The translations under genes and the position numbers were made by a program. Below, in pieces: positions 7,595 through 15,328 of a stretch of 31,807 nt of DNA (the stretch's first letter is position 1; every line of letters starts with the position of its first letter). This DNA is from CAYMTN01 sp964393335 (GTDB lineage: Bacteria > Chloroflexota > Anaerolineae > Aggregatilineales > Aggregatilineaceae): the NCBI GenBank assembly GCA_964393335.1, contig CAYMTN010000037.1, positions 1 through 31,807 on the forward strand, in the 5' to 3' direction. The notes under the pieces were generated by a model, which saw only the letters and a list, made by a program, of their open reading frames with translations, made no database searches and was not told where the DNA came from.

Positions 7595-8455
7595 ATGACT
7601 GACATCCCTTCCCAGGAACCCCAACGATCCCCCGGCGATGAGGCGCATGTCGACGTGACTCCGGCCAGGGGCGACGAAACCGAACGGGTTGCCCCGACAC
7701 GTGCGGTTTTGCAGCCGCCGCCCGTTCGCCAATCGGCGCCGCCTGCCGGGCAGGCCCCACGCCATCCCCAGGCAAGCAGTGCACGTTCCCGGCAGCAGCG
7801 ACGGTCTTCGCTACCACGCGGGCAGCAGCCAGCGCCTCCCCCACCGTATGCGGCCCAACAACCGTATCCAGCGCCGCGCCGTGCACCCCGGCGGCGGTCC
7901 GTGCCGCCGAGTGAAAGCGGGCTGTACCTGCCCTGGTGGTCGCTGGTAGTTATGGTTGGTGTGGTCGGAACAGCAGCGTTCGGGTTATTGTTCGCGTTTA
8001 CCGAATTGAGCCGCCCCCAGACACCCAGCGATCAGCCGCCGCGCGTGCTGATCGTGACCTCCCCGCCAACCTTGAGTCAGGACTTTTCCGCCAGCAGCGG
8101 CCAGCCCGCACCGGGGCAGCAGTCCGATTACTGGCCGACGGCGATTCCGCAGGTCCACCCAACCGCTACCGTGCCGCTGCCGACGCCGGTTTCCAGCCCG
8201 ACCCTGCCGCCTGGTAATTTTTCGATCGGGGTCCGCGTGCAAGTCGTCGGCGTGGATGCAAGTGGCTTGAACGTTCGCAGCGCGCCGGATATTGCGGCCC
8301 CGCTCCGTTTTTTGGCGCGCGAGGGCGATGAGTTTGTCATTAAGGAAGGCCCGCAAAACGCGGACGGGTACGAATGGTGGCATGTCGAGGACCCGAACGA
8401 CGCGGGGCGTTTTGGATGGGCTGCGCGTAACTATCTGACGGTCGTTTCTCCGTAG
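7595..8455 (+). CDS. Membrane-anchored protein with bacterial SH3 domain
   Basis: 286 residues, starting at the ATG at 7595 behind the strong purine-rich SD GGAGAGGAGATGGG. Parts in order: an N-terminal tail of about 110 residues rich in Pro, Gln and Arg (probably disordered, cytoplasmic); one membrane segment at about 111-136 (YLPWWSLVVMVGVVGTAAFG); an outer Pro/Thr/Ser linker; and a bacterial SH3 (SH3b) domain at about 212-286 with the typical GLNVRSAPD motif and a closing EWWHV / FGWAARNYL. SH3b domains often bind peptidoglycan or surface polymers, so a cell-envelope role is inferred. A TATACT -10-like element at 7515-7520 precedes it without a clear -35. ligA follows 25 bases after the stop. 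Confidence 0.85.
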   Translation: MTDIPSQEPQRSPGDEAHVDVTPARGDETERVAPTRAVLQPPPVRQSAPPAGQAPRHPQASSARSRQQRRSSLPRGQQPAPPPPYAAQQPYPAPRRAPRRRSVPPSESGLYLPWWSLVVMVGVVGTAAFGLLFAFTELSRPQTPSDQPPRVLIVTSPPTLSQDFSASSGQPAPGQQSDYWPTAIPQVHPTATVPLPTPVSSPTLPPGNFSIGVRVQVVGVDASGLNVRSAPDIAAPLRFLAREGDEFVIKEGPQNADGYEWWHVEDPNDAGRFGWAARNYLTVVSP

Positions 8456-8480
8456 CCGGAAAAGTGAGGATACATACACG

Positions 8481-10514
8481 GTGAGCCAGCGGGATATTGC
8501 CGCTCGTGCGGCCCAACTGCGGCGGATGCTGCACGAGCATATTTACCGGTACAACGTGCTTAATGCGCCGGTCATCACAGATAGCGAATACGATGCGTTG
8601 TTCGCGGAACTCAAGCAAATTGAGGTAGAACATCCCGATCTCGTCACGCCTGATTCCCCGACTCAGCGTGTCGGCAGCGATCTACAGACCGATCTGCCGA
8701 AGGTCGAGCATGTGGCCCCTATTCTGAGTTTGGGGAACGCCTTCAGCGGGGACGAGATTCGCGCGTGGCGGGAGCGTATCGGGCGGCTGCTGCCGGAGAA
8801 TCTGGCGCTGCATTACGTGGTCGAGCCGAAATTCGACGGGCTAACAGTGGTGTTAACGTATGTCGATGGTGTGCTGGTACGCGGGGCGACGCGCGGCAAC
8901 GGCGACGTGGGTGACGACGTGACGCCGAACGTGCGCACCGTGCGCACGATTCCGCTGCTCATTCCGGCGCCACCTGATGGCCCGCCCGCACCGCCACGTG
9001 TGGTAGTGCGGGGTGAGGTGTTATTTCTAAAGAAGGATTTTGAGGCGCTCAACCGGCAAATGCAGGCCGAGGATCTGCCGCTGTTTGTCAATGCGCGCAA
9101 CACGGCATCGGGTGCGCTCAAACAGAAGGACGCGCGTGTGACCGCTGGCCGTCCCTTGAGCGCGTTTTGTTACGCGATTGTCGATGCCGATGGCCCGGTG
9201 CCGGATACCCAGTTTGAGACGCTGCGTTTCCTGCGCGATCTGGGTTTTCTCACGGCGGACGGTGTGATCCGGCGTTTTGACGATCTCGAAGCCACGATCG
9301 CGTACGTGGAAGGGTTTGAACCGCGCCGCCACGATCTGCCCTATGAAATCGACGGTCTGGTGATCAAAGTCGATGACCTGGGCACCGCTGCCGATCTTGG
9401 GGTAGTGGGCAAAGACCCGCGCGGGGCGCTGGCGTACAAGTTCCCGGCAGAAGAGGCGACAACCAGGCTGTTAGGCGTGGTGGCGAATGTAGGCCGGACC
9501 GGGGTGCTCACTCCGACGGCGCTGCTGGAACCGGTATTTGTCAGCGGCGTGACTGTCCGGCAGGCGAGCCTGCACAATTACGATCTGATCGCTCAGAAGG
9601 ACATTCGAATCGGTGACACGGTGGTCGTCAAACGGTCGGGCGATGTGATTCCCTACGTGGTGGGACCGGTTGTGGCTGCGCGTACTGGCGACGAAACAGC
9701 GATCACGCCGCCGGACACATGCCCGGTGTGCGCCTCGCCAGTCGAACGCGACGAAGGCGAAGTGGCGTATTACTGCACGAATCCAGCCTGCTCGGAGCGC
9801 GTCGCGCGTAACATCGAGTATTTCGTCTCGCGCTCGGCCATGGACATCGATGGATTAGGTGAGCGCGGTGTGCGCCTGCTGCTGGAGCAAGGGTTAATTG
9901 ATGACGAGGCCGACCTGTTCACGTTGAGCGCTGACGATCTGCTGCCGCTGGAGGGGTTTGCCGATAAAAAAGTGCAGAACCTGCTGGCGAGTATTGATGC
10001 GGCGCGCCACCGTCCGTTGGCACGATTGGTGAGCGCGTTGGGGATTCGCGGAGTTGGCAGCACGGTAGCAGAGTTATTGGTGCGATATTACCCGTCAATC
10101 GATGCGCTGGCGGCTGCCGCGCCGGAGGAACTCCAGACGATCGAAGGGCTTGGCCCGCACACGGCGGACGCTATCGTCGACTGGTTCTCCAAATCGCATG
10201 ACCAGGCCCTGATCGAGAAGTTTCGCGCGGCGGGCGTGCAGTTGGTGGCGGAGCCAGTTGAAGACACAGCCGCCTCCGATGTGTTGGTCGATCTGACATT
10301 CGTGCTGACCGGAACACTGCCCACGCTGAAACGAAACGAGGCGAAAGAATTGATCGAGCGGCACGGGGGCAAAGTGACGGGCAGTGTCAGCCGCAAGACG
10401 TCGTATGTCGTGGCAGGCGAAGACCCTGGCAGCAAATTGGACAAAGCGCAGGAATTAGGCGTTCCGGTGCTGGACGAGCAGGGATTGCTGCGCCTGATAG
10501 GTGAGACGCTATGA
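8481..10514 (+). CDS. ligA: NAD-dependent DNA ligase
   Basis: LigA seals nicks in replication and repair using NAD+. Full length at 677 residues. Domains in order: Ia domain with the YYR-like segment IYRYNVLNAPVITDSEYD; adenylation domain with nucleotidyl-accepting Lys117 in KFDG; OB fold; zinc finger with Cys414, Cys417, Cys432 and Cys437; helix-hairpin-helix repeats (about 450-580); and a C-terminal BRCT domain (about 592-677). The GTG at 8481 is chosen for homology to the family N-terminus and has GAGG about 11 bases upstream. Its last four bases (ATGA) overlap the start of the next gene, so the two are translationally coupled. Confidence 0.98.
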   Translation: MSQRDIAARAAQLRRMLHEHIYRYNVLNAPVITDSEYDALFAELKQIEVEHPDLVTPDSPTQRVGSDLQTDLPKVEHVAPILSLGNAFSGDEIRAWRERIGRLLPENLALHYVVEPKFDGLTVVLTYVDGVLVRGATRGNGDVGDDVTPNVRTVRTIPLLIPAPPDGPPAPPRVVVRGEVLFLKKDFEALNRQMQAEDLPLFVNARNTASGALKQKDARVTAGRPLSAFCYAIVDADGPVPDTQFETLRFLRDLGFLTADGVIRRFDDLEATIAYVEGFEPRRHDLPYEIDGLVIKVDDLGTAADLGVVGKDPRGALAYKFPAEEATTRLLGVVANVGRTGVLTPTALLEPVFVSGVTVRQASLHNYDLIAQKDIRIGDTVVVKRSGDVIPYVVGPVVAARTGDETAITPPDTCPVCASPVERDEGEVAYYCTNPACSERVARNIEYFVSRSAMDIDGLGERGVRLLLEQGLIDDEADLFTLSADDLLPLEGFADKKVQNLLASIDAARHRPLARLVSALGIRGVGSTVAELLVRYYPSIDALAAAAPEELQTIEGLGPHTADAIVDWFSKSHDQALIEKFRAAGVQLVAEPVEDTAASDVLVDLTFVLTGTLPTLKRNEAKELIERHGGKVTGSVSRKTSYVVAGEDPGSKLDKAQELGVPVLDEQGLLRLIGETL

Positions 10515-11731
10515 CTGAAGCAGTCGCCATTGTCCACGCCGGTCGGGAAAAAGCGATTCTGCGACGGCATCCCTGGGTGTTTTCTGGCGCGATAGCAGGC
10601 GTGGAAGGCAGCCCCGCCGACGGTGAAATTGTGACGCTGCGCGGCGCTGCCGGTGATTTCCTGGCGCGCGGCTACTGGAACAGCCAGTCCGCGATTCGCG
10701 TGCACCTGCTGGCGTGGGACGAAACGGAAACCATCGACGATGGCTGGTGGCGCGGCAAGCTGCAACGCGCCATCGGCGCACGCCACATCGAGAATCGAGT
10801 GTACCGACATGGCACGCCGAATGCCTACCGCCTGGTCAACGCGGAAAACGACGGGCTGCCGGGGATGGTAGTGGATCGTTACGCGGATTGGTTGGTGATC
10901 CAGGCCCTGACGCTTGGCATCGCCACCCGCAAAGAGATGCTGGTAGATCTGCTGGCGGACTTGCTCAACCCGGCGGGGATTTACGAGCGCAGCGATGTGG
11001 ATATCCGCGCCAAAGAGGGGCTGCCCCCAGAAACCGGCGTGTTGTCCGGGCAGGAACCGCCCGATCTGATCGAAATTGACGAGAACGGGCGGCGCTTTTT
11101 GATCGACGTGCGCCTGGGGCACAAGACCGGTTTTTACCTGGATCAACGTGAAAACCGCGCCGTGATCGGTGACTGGTTCCGTTGGGACGAACGCGCGGCG
11201 GAACGCGTGGTGTTGAATGCGTTTGCGTATACAGGCGGGTTTGCGGTGTACGCGTTGGCCGGGCTGGCGCAGCGCGTGATCAACGTTGACAGTTCGGCGG
11301 AAATGCTCGATCTCGCCCGGCGTAACGTGGCGTTGAATGGGTTTGACGTGTCCGGCGATGATTTTGTCGTCGGGGACGTATTCGAAGTGCTGCGGTATTA
11401 CCGGGACAGCGCGCAGCAGTTTGACATGATCATCCTCGATCCGCCCAAATTCGCGCAATCTGCGCGGCAGGTCGAAGGCGCAGCCAGGGGTTACAAGGAT
11501 ATCAACCTGTTGGCGTTCCGGTTGTTGAAGCCGGGTGGTGTGCTGGCGACGTTTTCGTGCTCCGGGGCGATTGACGCCGATCTGTTTCAGAAGATCGTTT
11601 TTGGGGCGTTGGTTGATGTGGGCCGTGATGCACAGATCATCCGGCGGCTGGCGCAGGCTCCCGATCATCCGGTCGCGCTGACGTTTCCTGAAGGGGCGTA
11701 TCTCAAGGGGCTGTTGTGCCGCGTCTGGTAG
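10511..11731 (+). CDS. RlmI-like class I rRNA methyltransferase (PUA + MTase)
   Basis: Predicted SAM-dependent 5-methylcytosine RNA methyltransferase of the COG1092/RlmI family; E. coli RlmI acts on 23S rRNA. 406 residues, normal. The N-terminal PUA domain begins with GREKAILRRHPWVFSGAI. The central EEHVD-like region contains GLPGMVVDRYADW. The Rossmann domain has LNAFAYTGGFAVYA (motif I region), IILDPPKFA (motif IV) and ATFSCSGAID with probable catalytic Cys350. The ATG at 10511 lies inside the ligA stop region (ATGA overlap). The gene stops at 11731 with no space before the convergent recombinase-like gene ending at 11732. The target base is inferred from the family only. Confidence 0.92.
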   Translation: MTEAVAIVHAGREKAILRRHPWVFSGAIAGVEGSPADGEIVTLRGAAGDFLARGYWNSQSAIRVHLLAWDETETIDDGWWRGKLQRAIGARHIENRVYRHGTPNAYRLVNAENDGLPGMVVDRYADWLVIQALTLGIATRKEMLVDLLADLLNPAGIYERSDVDIRAKEGLPPETGVLSGQEPPDLIEIDENGRRFLIDVRLGHKTGFYLDQRENRAVIGDWFRWDERAAERVVLNAFAYTGGFAVYALAGLAQRVINVDSSAEMLDLARRNVALNGFDVSGDDFVVGDVFEVLRYYRDSAQQFDMIILDPPKFAQSARQVEGAARGYKDINLLAFRLLKPGGVLATFSCSGAIDADLFQKIVFGALVDVGRDAQIIRRLAQAPDHPVALTFPEGAYLKGLLCRVW

Positions 11732-12667
11732 TCAGGACTGGTCCCGATTGCCTTGAATTGTCGCCAGTCGCACGATCTTGTCGCTCGTTTCACGCCAGCT
11801 TATGCGGCTGAGGCCCATTTTCTCCCGGAGATCGTCCAGGTCCATGCCGCGCCGGTAGTCACGAACGGCGCTCGTCCAGCGCAGAATCTCAAACGACACC
11901 TTGCCATCCACTCCGGCGGCGGCGGCAACATCGCGCAGAACATATTCCAGGTTGCGGGCTGTGCAGTCAAAAATGGTGTTCGGCGGCGTGTATTGTTCCA
12001 GGTAATCGTCCAGGATAGGCAGCCAATCGGGGGCCAGCGCGATTTTTCGTTCCTTGTAGACGTTATTCGGTTTTTGGTGCCGCACCAACAGGACCGGCTC
12101 TTCGGGCTTGTCTCTCAGGATATGCTGCGGTGCCAGCCGCATGCACTCGTTTTTTTTGATGCCGGTATTCAACAGCAGTCGCAGCAGAAGTTCGGGGCGT
12201 GCGTCTGGCTCGTCGGCCACTCGCAGCAGGGCGGTGTGAGCGAGCAGGCGGTCTATTTCCTCGTCGGACAAGATCGGCTGTAACGGGGCCGCCCCAGACC
12301 GTTGCAGCAGCGCCTCAGCCGGATCGTCAGGTAATACGTGCTCGTTCCTAAGAAACTTGAAGAACACCTTCAGCGTCGTGACCCGCCGCGCGTATGACTT
12401 GCGGCTGCACGGCGCGCCGCGCCCGCCCTCGATCCAGTGCATGAACCGGTTGAGTTTGGTCGTCGTGAAGTCGTTGAGCACCATCTCGTCGCCGAAGAAC
12501 TCAGCCAGCAGGCCGAGGTCTGATCGAAAAGCGCTGATCGTATGCGGGCTGCGTCCTTCCTGCCGCAGATGTTCCAGAAATGGGCCAACCGCGCTCGTGA
12601 GCGTACTGCGCCGGGTCAGCGCGTGTTCGCTATCTGTGGGAAACAGTGGCAACTGCTTGGTTGGCAT
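11732..12667 (-). CDS. Tyrosine-recombinase-fold protein lacking catalytic residues
   Basis: 311 residues with the two-domain layout of XerC/D-type recombinases: an N-terminal core-binding domain (about 25-120: GPFLEHLRQEGRSPHTI, then TLKVFFKFLRNE) and a C-terminal catalytic-type domain (about 130-300: LSDEEIDRLL, LLNTGIKKNECMRL, KERKIALAPDW, FEILRWTSAVRDYRRG). The active-site set is broken. The first Arg is Lys171 (TGIKKNE for TGLRxSE). The HxLRH box reads E260-I-L-R263-W, and no Tyr follows where the nucleophile should be. It is probably a DNA-binding protein rather than a recombinase. It stands alone, with no att sites, phage genes or insertion sequences around. It abuts the convergent methyltransferase gene. 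Confidence 0.85.
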   Translation of the reverse strand: MPTKQLPLFPTDSEHALTRRSTLTSAVGPFLEHLRQEGRSPHTISAFRSDLGLLAEFFGDEMVLNDFTTTKLNRFMHWIEGGRGAPCSRKSYARRVTTLKVFFKFLRNEHVLPDDPAEALLQRSGAAPLQPILSDEEIDRLLAHTALLRVADEPDARPELLLRLLLNTGIKKNECMRLAPQHILRDKPEEPVLLVRHQKPNNVYKERKIALAPDWLPILDDYLEQYTPPNTIFDCTARNLEYVLRDVAAAAGVDGKVSFEILRWTSAVRDYRRGMDLDDLREKMGLSRISWRETSDKIVRLATIQGNRDQS

Positions 12668-12735
12668 GACGACGGCTCACCTCTGAACAGGCTGCTTGTG
12701 GAGCAGGCCAGCTTACATTAGAATCGACCATAAAT

Positions 12736-12765
12736 ACTATATCCGTTTCTGTTACTTTATCACAA
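12736..12765 (-). promoter_or_regulatory. Probable promoter of the recombinase-fold gene
   Basis: On the minus strand, TTGTGA (12760-12765), an 18-base spacer and TATAGT (12736-12741). The 130-base intergenic space also must hold the divergent acyl-CoA ligase promoter, but I cannot place that one convincingly. Confidence 0.4.
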
Positions 12766-12797
12766 GAACACCTGAGGGTCAGTAGAGAGGATTGGCA

Positions 12798-14552
12798 ATG
12801 GTCACGTACCAAGAGAAACCCTGGCTCAAACGTTATGATCCTGATGTGCCACACAGCCTGACTCCGTACCCGCAGCGTCCTTTGCATAGTTTTTTGATCG
12901 AATCGGCTCAGCAGTTTGGCGACGATGTGGCGACGATCACGTCGGCGCATCTGCCGGTCGTCGGACGTGTCAAAAGCACGCTTACGTATCGCGCCGTCAA
13001 TGATCTGTCCGACGCGCTGGCTGCGGCGCTGGTGGACATGGGGCTGGAAAAAGGGGACCGCGTCGCTCTGGTGATGCCCAACTGCGCCCAGTTCGTCATC
13101 GCATTTTATGCTGTGCTGAAGGCAGGTGGGGTCGTCGTGGCGGCCAACCCGACCTATCCGCCCAAAAAACTTGCCGAATTGCTGGTTGATAGCGGCGCGG
13201 TGACCGCCATCACGTTGAGTCTCTTTTACGAAGGGTTGAAGCAGGTCCAGCAGGAAACGAGCGTCAAACACGTCATCGTGACGAATATCAAGGAATATCT
13301 GCCGGGCCTGGCGCGTGTTTTGTTCACGATTGCCAAAGAGAAAAAGGAAGGTCACCGGATCGAAAAACGCCCCGGTGATCACTGGTTGCAGGACGTGCTG
13401 GCGCGTTACGCCGGCAAAAAACCGGCGGTTCAGGTAGACGCGGATGATATCGCCATTTTTCAGTACACCGGTGGCACCACCGGGGTCCCCAAGGCAGCTA
13501 TGTCCTCTCATGCGGCGCTGGTCGCCAACACGCTGCAATGCACGGCGTGGCTGGCGCGTCTGGATGTGCAGGAGAGTTTTCTGGCGGCGATCCCGCTATT
13601 TCACGTGTTTGGCATGGTAGCCGTGATGAGTTTTGCCGTATCGCTGCATGCTGCGATGATCATGGTGCCCAATGCACGCGACATTGACGACGTGGTCGAT
13701 AACATCCACCATTACCGGCCAACCATTTTTATGGGCGTGCCCGCCCTGTTTAATGCGATCAACCATCATGCGGGCGTGGTGGCCGGACGCTACGATTTAT
13801 CGTCGATTTACGCGTGTATCAGCGGATCGGCCCCGCTGCCGCCCGCGACCAAACGGCGTTTTGAAGAGTTGTCGGGCGGGGTAATCTTGGAGGGCTTTGG
13901 CATGAGCGAAGCTCCTACCGCCAGTCACGCAAACCCGGTGAAAGGCGAAAACCGGATAGGGTCCATCGGGCTGCCATTCCCGGACATGGAGATGCGGATC
14001 GTTGATCTGGATGATGGTGTAGCGGATGTGCCGGTCGGTGAGATCGGCGAACTGCTGATGCGTGGTCCCCAATTGATGAAAGGCTATTATGGCATGCCGA
14101 CGGAAACAGCCAACGCCCTGCGCAGTGGCCCTGATGGCAAAAAGTGGTTGTACACCGGCGACATTGCCCGCATGGACGAAGATGGGTATTTTTACATCGT
14201 GGACCGGAAGAAAGACATGGCACTGATTGGCGGGTTTAATGTCTATCCGCGCAACGTGGAAGACGTGTTGATGGAACATCCCGCCGTGAAAGAAGTCGGC
14301 GTAGTTGCGATCCCGCATCCTGATCCGGACAAAGTGGGGCAGGAGGCGCTCAAAGCCTGGGTGGTCCTCAAGGAGGGGCAGACGTTGGAGGCGGATGACT
14401 TGATCGCGTTTGCCTGTGACCGGTTGGCGCGCTACGAAGTACCGACCCGGATCGCGTTTGTGGACGAACTGCCGCGCACGACCGTCGGCAAGATTCTGCG
14501 TCGGGAGCTGGCGCGTATGGAGATTGAAGAACGCGAACAAGCTGAATCTTAG
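12798..14552 (+). CDS. Long-chain acyl-CoA ligase (AMP-forming)
   Basis: Activates fatty acids as acyl-CoA through an acyl-AMP intermediate; ANL superfamily, FadD-like. 584 residues. Motifs: P-loop YTGGTTGVPKAA starting at residue 223; GFGMSEAPTASH (A5-type substrate and ATP site); YTGDIARMDEDGYFYIVDRKKD (hinge region); GGFNVYPRNVEDVL; and C-terminal TTVGKILRREL with catalytic Lys565. The ATG at 12798 is chosen over a TTG two codons earlier because AGAGAGG lies 7 bases upstream. The HAD phosphatase gene follows directly, with at most 18 bases between. Chain-length specificity cannot be read here. Confidence 0.93.
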   Translation: MVTYQEKPWLKRYDPDVPHSLTPYPQRPLHSFLIESAQQFGDDVATITSAHLPVVGRVKSTLTYRAVNDLSDALAAALVDMGLEKGDRVALVMPNCAQFVIAFYAVLKAGGVVVAANPTYPPKKLAELLVDSGAVTAITLSLFYEGLKQVQQETSVKHVIVTNIKEYLPGLARVLFTIAKEKKEGHRIEKRPGDHWLQDVLARYAGKKPAVQVDADDIAIFQYTGGTTGVPKAAMSSHAALVANTLQCTAWLARLDVQESFLAAIPLFHVFGMVAVMSFAVSLHAAMIMVPNARDIDDVVDNIHHYRPTIFMGVPALFNAINHHAGVVAGRYDLSSIYACISGSAPLPPATKRRFEELSGGVILEGFGMSEAPTASHANPVKGENRIGSIGLPFPDMEMRIVDLDDGVADVPVGEIGELLMRGPQLMKGYYGMPTETANALRSGPDGKKWLYTGDIARMDEDGYFYIVDRKKDMALIGGFNVYPRNVEDVLMEHPAVKEVGVVAIPHPDPDKVGQEALKAWVVLKEGQTLEADDLIAFACDRLARYEVPTRIAFVDELPRTTVGKILRRELARMEIEEREQAES

Positions 14553-14570
14553 GTGGCAAGGGGGGATTTT

Positions 14571-15251
14571 TTGAACGACACGGCACGGGTCGCGTTTTTT
14601 GATATTGACGGTACGCTCACGTCTGGCGGGGATGTGTGGCGTGCGTTGGTCACGTCACCGGAAGTTAGCCCGCTGCGGAAGAGCTGGTTATATGCCACCG
14701 GAATGCCGCATTACCTGGTCAGCAAAACCGGCCTGGTCAGCCAGGCGGCTTTTCGAGATCGCTGGGTACGTCTGATGGCGTGGCTCATGACCGGGTGGAC
14801 GCCTGAACAGGTGCAGGCGATTGCCGGCCAGATCGTCGAGGAGGCGCTGATCCCTGTGCTGCGGCCAGACGTGGTGGCTGTTTTGAAGCAGCAAAAGACG
14901 CAAGGAACGCCGGTCGCGCTGGTATCGACCATGTTTGAACGTATTGTTGCCGGGTTGGCGGACTATCTTGACAGCGGCGCGGGCCTGGGTTCAGTGGTGG
15001 AGATGCGTGACGGGCACTGTACGGGGCACATAATTGGGCCGACATGTTCCGGCGCGCGCAAGCTGGACTTTGCACAGCGTTATCTCAGCCAGCACTACGC
15101 AGGGGTAACGCTGGCGGACTGTTCGGCTTACGCGGACAGCGCGTCGGATATCCCGTTTTTGGCCGGGGTCGGGCACCCGGTTGCGGTCTATCCAGATGCG
15201 ACAATGCGTGCGGCGGCGCTTGAGCAAGGCTGGCAACTGTTTGAAGCATAA
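14571..15251 (+). CDS. HAD-superfamily subfamily IB phosphatase
   Basis: SerB-like HAD hydrolase, predicted phosphomonoesterase. Motif I is FFDIDGTLT (nucleophile Asp11, acid Asp13), motif II is the Ser of ALVSTM, motif III is probably the Lys of GARKLDF, and motif IV is YADSASDIPFL. A helical cap insertion lies between motifs I and II, as expected for class IB. Two starts are possible. A GTG at 14553 abuts the previous stop. A TTG at 14571 has AAGGGGGG 5 bases upstream and is preferred on that ground. It is in the acyl-CoA ligase operon; HAD-IB enzymes near or fused to acyl-transfer enzymes suggest a lipid phosphate substrate, but this is inference. Confidence 0.85.
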   Translation: MNDTARVAFFDIDGTLTSGGDVWRALVTSPEVSPLRKSWLYATGMPHYLVSKTGLVSQAAFRDRWVRLMAWLMTGWTPEQVQAIAGQIVEEALIPVLRPDVVAVLKQQKTQGTPVALVSTMFERIVAGLADYLDSGAGLGSVVEMRDGHCTGHIIGPTCSGARKLDFAQRYLSQHYAGVTLADCSAYADSASDIPFLAGVGHPVAVYPDATMRAAALEQGWQLFEA

Positions 15252-15261
15252 GCTACACGTC

Positions 15262-15301
15262 CGAAAAAAAGAAAAAGCCCCGTCATCACTGGCGGGACTT
15301 T
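15262..15301 (-). terminator. Bidirectional terminator between HAD gene and ftsH
   Basis: AAAGTCCCG/CGGGGCTTT stem on the minus strand (9 positions, one mismatch; 15274-15282 with 15293-15301) followed by TTCTTTTTTTC. It is best for ftsH. On the plus strand a short T-rich tail serves the HAD operon. Confidence 0.85.
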
Positions 15302-15328
15302 GTGTTTTCTGCAACTGGCTGCCAACAA

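Noticed and set aside
10088..11668. 526-codon open frame on the minus strand
   Set aside because: Antisense to ligA and the RlmI-like gene, both secure. A by-product of high G+C codon use.
11732..12667. Integrase of a prophage or genomic island
   Set aside because: Catalytic residues are missing, there are no phage or mobility genes, and no direct repeats flank it. The adjacent genes are housekeeping.
12630..13538. 302-codon minus-strand frame across the divergent promoter space
   Set aside because: It crosses the acyl-CoA ligase start and its SD, and the translation is Arg/His-rich without motifs.
14553..14570. GTG start for the HAD gene
   Set aside because: Possible, but it has no SD, while the TTG at 14571 has a G-rich SD at a good distance. 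Kept only as the alternative.
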